Positions 1 to 5,228 of a stretch of DNA of 8,291 nt are shown piece by piece. Position 1 is the stretch's first letter. Every line of letters starts with the position of its first letter. A model generated the notes under the pieces. The model was not told where the DNA came from. It ran no database searches and worked only from the letters and a program-made list of their open reading frames with translations. Source of the DNA: Chloroflexota bacterium (GTDB lineage Bacteria > Chloroflexota > Anaerolineae > UBA7937 > JACPPX01); assembly GCA_016190785.1 (NCBI GenBank), contig JACPPX010000036.1, positions 1 to 8,291 on the forward strand, read 5' to 3'. The position numbers were made by a program, and so were the translations under genes.

Positions 1-7
1 CCATCAT
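1..7 (-). CDS. possible start of a downstream minus-strand gene, cut off by the window edge
   Basis: Beyond the pnp terminator the minus strand reads GGAG (plus 12-15), four bases, then ATG ATG G, running off the left edge. A GGAG four or seven bases before two tandem ATGs is a plausible ribosome site, so a new gene may start here. In many bacteria the gene after pnp encodes an M16-type zinc peptidase, but only two codons are visible, so no product can be assigned. A chance occurrence is quite possible. Confidence 0.3.
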
Positions 8-21
8 GCTGCTCCAATCAT

Positions 22-59
22 AAAAAGGGGCACCGCGCAGGCTACCTGGGAGATGCCCC
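22..59 (-). terminator. intrinsic terminator after pnp
   Basis: On the minus strand, GGGGCA (plus 54-59) pairs with TGCCCC (plus 27-32), and an inner CAGG/CCTG stem (45-48 with 38-41) lies within. A run of five T residues (plus 22-26) follows directly. It lies 16 bases past the pnp stop codon and so should end the rpsO-pnp transcript. Confidence 0.8.
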
Positions 60-75
60 CAACTCTCTCTCCCGG

Positions 76-2277
76 CTAAGGAGATCTCCTTGGTCCTCGC
101 GGCGGAGAACGGCGGGGTGGGCCGCCGCGGAAGGGAGGCCGGGAGCCAGTGGGGCGGCTGGGCCGCGGCCGCACATCACGGGCCCGCGCCTCCTCTGCCG
201 TCCAGCCGGCCAAAACTGCCTGGCGGGAGAGACGGATCTTGTCCTGGCTATCGATATCAATAATCATGACCATAATCTCGTCCCCCAGTTTGACCACATC
301 CTCGGTGCGGGCCACCCGGTAATCAGCCAACTGGGAAATGGGCACCAGGCCGTCTCGGCCAGGGAGGATTTCCACAAAGGCTCCGAAATCTGCCACCTTG
401 GTCACCCGGCCGGTATAGATCTTCCCTATTTGCGGCTCCTCCACCAGGGCCTCGATGCGGGATATTGCTTTCTGGCTGGCCTCGGCATCCGGCGAAGAGA
501 CGTAGACGCTGCCATCATCCTCAATATCGATCTCCGCCCCGGTCTCCTCGATGATCTTACGGATCATCTTCCCCCCGGGACCGATGATCAGGCCGATCTT
601 CTCCGGATCAACCTTGATCACCGTAATCCGCGGAGCATAAGGGGAAAGCGAGGGGCGAGGGGCGGGGAGGACCTCGGCCATCTTATCCAGGATAAACATC
701 CGCGCCTCGCGGGCCCGTTCCAGAGCCTGGTGCATGACTTCATAGTCCAGCCCTTTAGTTTTGAGGTCCATCTGCAGAGCAGTGATCCCTTGCCGCGTTC
801 CGGCCACCTTGAAATCCATATCCCCCAGGGCATCCTCCAGCCCCTGGATATCGGTGAGGATGGCGGTACGGCCCTCATCCTGGATGAGACCCATGGCGAT
901 CCCTGCTACCGGAGCCCGGATTGGAACCCCGGCATCCATCAGGGCCAGGCTGGAGGCACTGACACTGGCCATAGAGGTGGAACCGTTGGAGGAAAGGACC
1001 TCTGATACCAGGCGGATGGTATAGGGGAATTCATCTTCTCCGGGGAGCATAGGTAGGAGGGACCGCTCCGCCAATAGTCCGTGGCCGATGTCCCGCCGGC
1101 TAGGGCCGCGCAGGGGACGAGTCTCCCCTGCAGAATAGGGAGGGAAGTTGTAATGGTGCATATAGCGCTTGCTCTCCTCGGGGGAGAGGCCATCTAAGAT
1201 CTGGTGTTCCGCCGGGGTACCTAAGGTAGCGATGGTCAGGACCTGGGTTTCCCCACGGTTGAAGAGCCCCGAGCCATGGGTGCGGGGAAGAAGCCCTACC
1301 TCGCAGGAAACAGGACGGATCTCTTCCGGACGGCGGCGGTCGGGACGGATTCCCTGATCGATGATCATCCGCCGCACTTCTTGGCGGAGGGTCTCCTCCC
1401 AGGCCGCGGCTAGGATTTCAGCGGCGTAATCCCCTCCTAACTCGGTGGCAATCTCCTCTTGCAAACTGGCCAGTGCCAGATTTCGCTCCTCTTTGCTTTG
1501 GGAAGTAGAGAATATATCGGATACCCGATCCTCTACTCGCTGCCTCACCCCCTGGCGGGCCTCATCGGGGATGGAAAACATAGGGAAGTCTCTTTTGGGC
1601 TTTCCGATTTCCTTCTGCATTTTCTCTTGGATCTCGATTATCGGCTGGATGGCCTGATGCCCCTGGCGGATGGCCTCCAGTAGTTTCTCTTCCGGAACCT
1701 CGCTGGCCCCGGCTTCGACCATGACCACTGCCCCGCCGGTCCCGGCCAGCCGTAGATCTAAGAGGCTTTTTTGCATCTGGGTGGCGGTGGGATTGAAAAC
1801 CAACTGCCCATCAACCATCCCCGCCCGTACTGCCCCTACCGGCCCGGCGAAGGGGATGTCGGAGATGGTGAGGGCCGCCGAGGCCCCGATGATGGCCAGG
1901 ATGTCCAGATAATTTTCCTGATCCGCAGAAAGAGCGGTGATTATGATCTGGACATCGTTGCGCAGCCCTTTGGGGAAGAGGGGACGAAGTGGCCGATCGG
2001 TGAGGCGACAGAGGAGGATGGCCTGTTCCGAGGGACGACCTTCCCGCTTAAAAAAGCCACCAGGGATTTTGCCTGCGGCGTAGAGCCGCTCCTCATAGTC
2101 AACCGTAAGGGGGAAGAAACCCAGCCCCTCGCGGGGCTGCGCTGAAGCAGTGGCGGTGGCCAGGAGCAAGGTGTCCCCACTGCGGACGGTGACCGCTCCC
2201 CCGGCCTGGCCGGCCAGTTTCCCAGCCTCAATGATAATCTGGTGCTCCCCGATCTTGGTCTCGTACTTAAAGCTCAT
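76..2277 (-). CDS. pnp: polyribonucleotide nucleotidyltransferase (PNPase)
   Basis: PNPase degrades RNA 3' to 5' using phosphate, releasing nucleoside diphosphates; it acts in the cytoplasm in mRNA decay, sometimes within a degradosome. From the chosen start it has 733 residues: a first RNase PH domain (about 10-140, with FFKREGRPSE at 75-84), a helical linker (about 240-310), a catalytic second RNase PH domain (about 315-540), a KH domain (about 550-612, IIGPGGKMIRKII) and an S1 domain (about 617-687). By comparison with E. coli, the phosphate-site residues are T434/S435 in NGSTSMAS, the RNA-contacting pair is R394/R395, and the metal and catalytic residues are D482, D488 and K490 in EDALGDMDFK. 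The C-terminal ~35 residues are a low-complexity Arg/Pro/Gly tail. The start MSFKYETK is preferred over an in-frame ATG 37 codons upstream because a GGAGGT lies six bases before it and the upstream extension translates hairpin and repeat DNA. It lies 168 bases after rpsO, the usual bacterial order. Confidence 0.97.
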   Translation of the reverse strand: MSFKYETKIGEHQIIIEAGKLAGQAGGAVTVRSGDTLLLATATASAQPREGLGFFPLTVDYEERLYAAGKIPGGFFKREGRPSEQAILLCRLTDRPLRPLFPKGLRNDVQIIITALSADQENYLDILAIIGASAALTISDIPFAGPVGAVRAGMVDGQLVFNPTATQMQKSLLDLRLAGTGGAVVMVEAGASEVPEEKLLEAIRQGHQAIQPIIEIQEKMQKEIGKPKRDFPMFSIPDEARQGVRQRVEDRVSDIFSTSQSKEERNLALASLQEEIATELGGDYAAEILAAAWEETLRQEVRRMIIDQGIRPDRRRPEEIRPVSCEVGLLPRTHGSGLFNRGETQVLTIATLGTPAEHQILDGLSPEESKRYMHHYNFPPYSAGETRPLRGPSRRDIGHGLLAERSLLPMLPGEDEFPYTIRLVSEVLSSNGSTSMASVSASSLALMDAGVPIRAPVAGIAMGLIQDEGRTAILTDIQGLEDALGDMDFKVAGTRQGITALQMDLKTKGLDYEVMHQALERAREARMFILDKMAEVLPAPRPSLSPYAPRITVIKVDPEKIGLIIGPGGKMIRKIIEETGAEIDIEDDGSVYVSSPDAEASQKAISRIEALVEEPQIGKIYTGRVTKVADFGAFVEILPGRDGLVPISQLADYRVARTEDVVKLGDEIMVMIIDIDSQDKIRLSRQAVLAGWTAEEARARDVRPRPSRPTGSRPPFRGGPPRRSPPRGPRRSP

Positions 2278-2284
2278 ATTTAAA

Positions 2285-2316
2285 CCTCCAATCCCGATAC
2301 CGGTCGGGATTGGAGG
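2285..2316 (-). promoter_or_regulatory. perfect 13-bp hairpin occluding the pnp Shine-Dalgarno
   Basis: Plus-strand 2285-2297 (CCTCCAATCCCGA) is exactly complementary to 2304-2316, with a six-base spacer. In the pnp mRNA the 3' arm contains GGAGG, the only good ribosome site, ending about seven bases before the ATG at 2275-2277. When folded, the site would be buried. In E. coli a long hairpin between rpsO and pnp is cut by RNase III and underlies PNPase self-control. A comparable role here is inference. It has no following T run, so it is not a terminator on this strand. It could instead be a copy of a dispersed repeat. Confidence 0.7.
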
Positions 2317-2335
2317 TCGAGGACTGGAGACTGGA
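2308..2335. repeat. short degenerate heptamer tandem repeat
   Basis: Four consecutive seven-base units occur on the plus strand: GATTGGA, GGTCGAG, GACTGGA, GACTGGA. The last two are identical and the first is a near match; the second is degenerate. A weaker, C-rich seven-base rhythm recurs in the same phase at 2371-2398 (CCAACTC, CTGGACC, CCAAAAC, CCAAACC). The array overlaps the 3' arm of the hairpin at 2285-2316. Such intergenic heptamer arrays are known from other bacteria, for example cyanobacterial STRR sequences. Four units is short, so the repeat nature is tentative. Confidence 0.45.
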
Positions 2336-2336
2336 A

Positions 2337-2367
2337 CCCATCTCCTTGAGGTGGGAATGAGACCCAC
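2337..2367 (-). other. two mutually exclusive weak stem-loops in the pnp leader
   Basis: Plus 2351-2355 (GTGGG) can pair with either of two partners. One is 2337-2344 (CCCATCTC with GAGGTGGG at 2348-2355, giving one C-A mismatch in the mRNA). The other is 2363-2367 (CCCAC, with a seven-base loop). Both cannot form at once. The stems are short and may have no function. They fill the remaining part of the rpsO-pnp spacer, in which I see no open reading frame and no convincing promoter. Confidence 0.3.
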
Positions 2368-2403
2368 TCTCCAACTCCTGGACCCCAAAACCCAAACCGG
2401 TTA

Positions 2404-2437
2404 TCAATATACAAACCAGCCGGCCCACCGGCCGGCT
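2404..2437 (-). terminator. GC-rich hairpin after rpsO, possible leaky terminator
   Basis: On the minus strand AGCCGGCC (plus 2430-2437) pairs perfectly with GGCCGGCT (plus 2418-2425) around a four-base loop, eight bases past the rpsO stop codon. It is followed by a U-rich but interrupted stretch (GGTTTGTATATTG). The stem is strong and the tail weak, so partial termination or 3'-end stabilisation of the rpsO message is likelier than complete arrest. I find no good promoter between here and pnp, so pnp probably depends on readthrough. Confidence 0.6.
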
Positions 2438-2445
2438 CTATTCAA

Positions 2446-2712
2446 TTAACGGATCCCCAGCCGCTCCTTGAGCTCTTGGTAGCGGGCAAGATCCACCCGT
2501 TGCAAGTAGTTGAGGTGTCTTTTCCTCTCCCCCACCATTTTCAAAAGACCGAGCCGGGAATGGTTATCCTGCTGGTGGGTTTTGAGGTGTTCCACCAATT
2601 TATCGATGCGCTTGGTGAGGATAGCGATCTGCACTTCCGGCGATCCGGTGTCCGAGGGGTGTCGCCGAAATTCTTGGATTATCGCCTCCTTTTTCTCTCT
2701 TAAGAAAGTCAT
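2446..2712 (-). CDS. rpsO: 30S ribosomal protein S15
   Basis: S15 is a primary binder of 16S rRNA in the platform of the small subunit and nucleates S6/S18 assembly. The product is 88 residues, the normal length, and carries the family hallmarks: HPSDTGSPEVQIA (18-30), the THQQDNHSRLGLLKMV stretch (45-60) and the RKRHLNYL segment (63-70). The ATG at 2710-2712 gives a protein starting MTFLREKKE, which fits the family. The bases before it have no Shine-Dalgarno, and the predicted mRNA leader is only about 16 bases. That is too short to hold the folded S15-binding leader used for feedback in E. coli and other bacteria. The gene is followed by a GC-rich hairpin and pnp. Confidence 0.97.
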   Translation of the reverse strand: MTFLREKKEAIIQEFRRHPSDTGSPEVQIAILTKRIDKLVEHLKTHQQDNHSRLGLLKMVGERKRHLNYLQRVDLARYQELKERLGIR

Positions 2713-2734
2713 GCTAATTAACCAAATTGCAACA

Positions 2735-2764
2735 ATTATAGCACAATCCCCCTCTGGTTTGCAA
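2735..2764 (-). promoter_or_regulatory. sigma-70-type promoter for rpsO-pnp
   Basis: The minus strand has a perfect TATAAT -10 box (plus 2735-2740), preceded by TGTGC (near an extended -10). A TTGCAA -35-like box (plus 2759-2764) lies 18 bases further upstream. The predicted start near 2728 leaves a leader of about 16 bases. The promoter sits in the 80-base gap after the transporter operon, so rpsO-pnp can be transcribed independently of it. Confidence 0.7.
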
Positions 2765-2787
2765 ATCGCAACCGAGTTCTTGGGGGA
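2747..2787. repeat. nested inverted repeat over the rpsO promoter -35 region
   Basis: TCCCCC (2747-2752) pairs with GGGGGA (2782-2787). Inside it, GGTT-T-GC (2756-2762) pairs with GCAACC (2768-2773) with one bulged base. There is no T run on the minus strand after it, so it is a poor terminator for the transporter operon. Its overlap with the -35 box makes an operator conceivable. Coincidence cannot be excluded. Confidence 0.35.
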
Positions 2788-2792
2788 AGCAT

Positions 2793-3083
2793 CTATTTAA
2801 GCCTGCGTCGCATCTCGGTTTCATATTCGGGAAAATAATAACCGATGCGCGGAAGGTCGAAGCGACGGAGGATGGATTCTTTTGATTCTCTTTCTAAGAG
2901 AAACCTGAAAGATTCCTCCACCAGCCTTTCCGGTGGCACATCGCCTCCGCTCAGCCGCTGGTAATCATCATGGCTCAGAGTGACGGTGTGGGAAGTTTTG
3001 CTCTCCCCCTCCGCCAGTTGAACTTCGAAGGTCCAGCCCTTCTCTCCCTTATCTGTTCTGACCAGCCTAATTTCGGTAGCCAT
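2793..3083 (-). CDS. conserved hypothetical protein, 96 residues
   Basis: I recall broadly similar small uncharacterised proteins in other bacteria but know no function. The sequence suggests two parts. The N-terminal ~37 residues are probably beta strands (EIRLVRTD, WTFEVQLAEGES, SHTVTLS). The C-terminal part is charged and helical, with LVEESFRFLLERESKESILR (54-73), then a short FDLPRI and the aromatic motif YYFPEYE (82-88). No signal peptide, membrane segment or cysteine is present, so it is probably cytoplasmic. It begins 16 bases after the second permease in the same direction, hence is probably co-transcribed with the transporter. The ribosome site is weak (GAAGAG). It is far too short, and lacks a Walker A motif, to be the missing ATPase. 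Confidence 0.8.
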   Translation of the reverse strand: MATEIRLVRTDKGEKGWTFEVQLAEGESKTSHTVTLSHDDYQRLSGGDVPPERLVEESFRFLLERESKESILRRFDLPRIGYYFPEYETEMRRRLK

Positions 3084-3099
3084 ATTTGGCTCTTCACAT

Positions 3100-4050
3100 C
3101 TAAGTGCGCACTATCCGCAAGCGGGGGTCGAGGGCATCCCGCAGTCCATCCCCCAGCAGGTTGAAGGCCAGGACAGTGAGCATGATGGCCAGACCGGGGA
3201 AGAAGACTAGGTGGGGGGCGGTGAAGACTTGGTTGCGCTCCGTCCCCAGCATAGATCCCCACTCCGGAGTGGGGGGCTGGGCTCCCAGTCCCAGAAAGGA
3301 AAGGGCCGCCGCCTCCAGGATAGCCGTGGCGATCCCCAGAGTGCCCTGAACTATGATGGGAGTGACGGAATTGGGGAGGATATGGACAAAGAGGATGCGG
3401 GTGGGGGAGGCACCCACCGCCGTGGCCGCCTGGACGTAGTCCATCTCTTTTGCCGATAACACGCTGGCCCGCATCACCCGGGCATAAACCGGGATGGAGA
3501 CAATCCCGATAGCCAGGAGGGCATTAATCAAGCCGGGGCCCAGCACGGCGACAATGGCGATGGCCAGAAGGAGAGCAGGGAAGGCAAGGAGTACATCCAT
3601 CACCCTCATAATCAGGTTATCGCTGCGCCCTCCGGCAAAGCCGGCCACCGCCCCGAGGAGACCACCGATGATTATTGCGAAGCCGACAGTGGAGAAACCG
3701 ATAAATAGCGAAAAGCGGGAGCCGTAGACCACGCGGCTGAAGAGGTCGCGCACATTGCCGTCTATCCCGAATATGTGCTGGGGCTGATCCGCGGGGCACC
3801 CCAGGAGATGGATACAAGGTGGAGCTCTCCTTGCTACCTCCTCGATTCCGATAAGAACCTGAATAGGGTCATAGGGGGCGATAACATCGGCGAAAATAGC
3901 CAAGAAGATGAGACTCCCCAGCATGACCATCCCCACCACCGCCGAGCGCTTGCGGAAAAGCCCCTCTACAAACTGGCGCCGGGTACTGCGCGGGGCTCGT
4001 TCCTCAACCCAAGTTGCGGGGAGGGCCTCCTGAGTTCTCACCGCGGACAT
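3100..4050 (-). CDS. Dpp/Opp-type ABC transporter permease, DppC/OppC-like
   Basis: This is one of the two membrane subunits that would form the channel of a peptide/nickel-class ABC importer. The 316-residue product has an N-terminal cytoplasmic tail and first membrane helix (about 38-57, the OppC N-terminal unit), an extracytoplasmic loop (about 58-112), and five more helices from about 113 to 300. The EAA loop that docks to the ATPase is at about 203-234 (DYVQAATAVGASPTRI, then HILPN), and a typical C-terminal LGDGLRDALDPRL ends the protein. The loop motif normally like GTDxxGRD reads GIDGNVRDLFSR (95-106). It is preceded by an insert carrying the protein's only two cysteines, C79 and C84 (PPCIHLLGCPADQP), likely a disulfide. 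Its ATG lies three bases after the stop of the preceding permease, so translation is probably coupled. The exact substrate cannot be read from the sequence. Confidence 0.95.
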   Translation of the reverse strand: MSAVRTQEALPATWVEERAPRSTRRQFVEGLFRKRSAVVGMVMLGSLIFLAIFADVIAPYDPIQVLIGIEEVARRAPPCIHLLGCPADQPQHIFGIDGNVRDLFSRVVYGSRFSLFIGFSTVGFAIIIGGLLGAVAGFAGGRSDNLIMRVMDVLLAFPALLLAIAIVAVLGPGLINALLAIGIVSIPVYARVMRASVLSAKEMDYVQAATAVGASPTRILFVHILPNSVTPIIVQGTLGIATAILEAAALSFLGLGAQPPTPEWGSMLGTERNQVFTAPHLVFFPGLAIMLTVLAFNLLGDGLRDALDPRLRIVRT

Positions 4051-4053
4051 TTC

Positions 4054-5133
4054 TTACCGCAATCGGATGCGAGGGTCAAGATAAGCATAGGAGAGGTCCA
4101 CGACCAGATTAACCGTCACGAATATGACGGCGATGACCACGGTGAATGCTTGGATAATGGGGTAATCCCGGGCGGTAATCGCCTCAAACAGAATACGCCC
4201 TACCCCTGGCAGACTGAATATAGTCTCGGTGAGTACCGCCCCTCCCAGAAGCGCTCCCAGGGAGAGGCCGATCACGGTGACAATGGGAAGCATGGCGTTT
4301 TTCATGGCGTGGCGGAGCACCACCAGCCGTTCGGTGAGCCCCTTGGCCCGGGCGGTGCGGGTGTAATCTAGCCCCAGAACCTCCAAGAGGCTGGAGCGGG
4401 TCATGCGGGCGATAATGGCCATGGGGATGGTGCTCAATGCGACGGAGGGGAGGATCAAATGCTTCAGGGCATCGCCGAGCACTTCCCAGTTGAAGGTGAT
4501 AATCGAGTTGAAGATGTAAAGGTTGGCCAAGAACTCCATCCCATAAAACAATAGGGAGTTCTTTTCTAAGGTCAGCCCATATACTTCATAAAAGGGAGTG
4601 GCATCCAGACCCGCGGTTATCCGTGCCGAGGGAGGTAACCAAAACGGGGTATCTTTGAGAAGGAGGGCAAAGACATAGGCCAGCATCAACCCCAACCAGT
4701 AGACCGGCATAGAAACCCCAATGTTGGCCCCGACCATTGTGGCCACATCTACACTAGAGTTGTGGCGCACGGCGGAGATTATCCCCGCCGGGATGCCCAC
4801 CAGGATGGCGATCAAAAGCGCAGAAAGGCTGAGTTCGATGGTCATCGGCAGCCGCTCCACCAAGATGATAGCCACCGGGCGGCTGAAGCGGATGGACTGC
4901 CCGAAGTCACCCCGCAAGACATCGGACATATAAATGGCAAACTGCACCGGGATGGGCTGGTCCAAACCGTGTTCGCGGATAAAACGGTCGCAGACCTCCT
5001 GGGTGGCCTTTTCCCCTAATATAGCCTTGCACGGATCCCCGGGGATCATCCGCCCCAAAGCAAAGGTGACCAGCAAGATTCCGAAGAGGACGGGGATAGA
5101 TGCGAGTACCCTGCGCAATATATATTGGCTCAT
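4054..5133 (-). CDS. Dpp/Opp-type ABC transporter permease, DppB/OppB/GsiC-like
   Basis: This is the partner channel subunit of the 3100-4050 permease. The 359-residue product opens with the family's MSQYILRRVLASIPVLFGI helix (about 9-28), followed by an extracytoplasmic loop with IPGDP (30-34) and EHGLDQPIPVQF (54-65). Further helices lie near 98-120, 135-158, 227-241, 281-303 and 327-348. The EAA loop is at 256-286 (YTRTARAKGL, then RHAMKNAMLPIVT) and the C-terminus has DLSYAYLDPRIRL. The region at about 160-220, between helices, is longer than in the E. coli relatives. The only cysteines, C35 and C48, lie in the first extracytoplasmic loop and could form a disulfide. Its start codon has only a weak, distant purine-rich site. 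It follows the binding-protein gene by 95 bases that contain a strong terminator hairpin, so it is probably made at a lower level than the binding protein. Confidence 0.95.
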   Translation of the reverse strand: MSQYILRRVLASIPVLFGILLVTFALGRMIPGDPCKAILGEKATQEVCDRFIREHGLDQPIPVQFAIYMSDVLRGDFGQSIRFSRPVAIILVERLPMTIELSLSALLIAILVGIPAGIISAVRHNSSVDVATMVGANIGVSMPVYWLGLMLAYVFALLLKDTPFWLPPSARITAGLDATPFYEVYGLTLEKNSLLFYGMEFLANLYIFNSIITFNWEVLGDALKHLILPSVALSTIPMAIIARMTRSSLLEVLGLDYTRTARAKGLTERLVVLRHAMKNAMLPIVTVIGLSLGALLGGAVLTETIFSLPGVGRILFEAITARDYPIIQAFTVVIAVIFVTVNLVVDLSYAYLDPRIRLR

Positions 5134-5158
5134 ATCTAAAATTCTACCTTCCCCCTCG

Positions 5159-5201
5159 AAAAAAGCAATGCGGGCTCGCTATTAGGCGGTCCCGCATTGC
5201 T
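5159..5201 (-). terminator. intrinsic terminator/attenuator between binding protein and permeases
   Basis: On the minus strand AGCAATGCGGG (plus 5191-5201) pairs perfectly over 11 bases with CCCGCATTGCT (plus 5164-5174). The loop is 16 bases and can form a small inner CGC/GCG stem. A run of six T residues (plus 5159-5164, the first one in the stem) follows. This is a textbook intrinsic terminator 27 bases past the binding-protein stop codon. In importer operons such internal terminators commonly set a high binding-protein to permease ratio and protect the upstream mRNA 3' end. No clear promoter is visible between it and the permease start, so readthrough is the likely source of permease mRNA. 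Confidence 0.9.
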
Positions 5202-5228
5202 GGCGATTTGCTTTGGTGAGAGGGGATT

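Noticed and set aside
430..1005. Long plus-strand open frame opposite pnp (191 codons)
   Set aside because: It lies fully antisense to the conserved catalytic core of PNPase, has low-complexity composition and no ribosome site of note, and resembles a shadow frame.
2278..2388. Upstream in-frame ATG that would extend PNPase by 37 residues
   Set aside because: The extension translates the hairpin and repeat region, does not resemble PNPase N-termini, and the GGAGGT site serves the ATG at 2275-2277.
2747..2787. Inverted repeat as terminator of the transporter operon
   Set aside because: No T run follows the stem on the minus strand and the structure overlaps the rpsO promoter; kept only as a possible operator.
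3775..4371. Plus-strand open frame of 198 codons across the two permease genes
   Set aside because: It is antisense to two well-conserved membrane proteins and crosses their junction; its translation is polar, with no family features.
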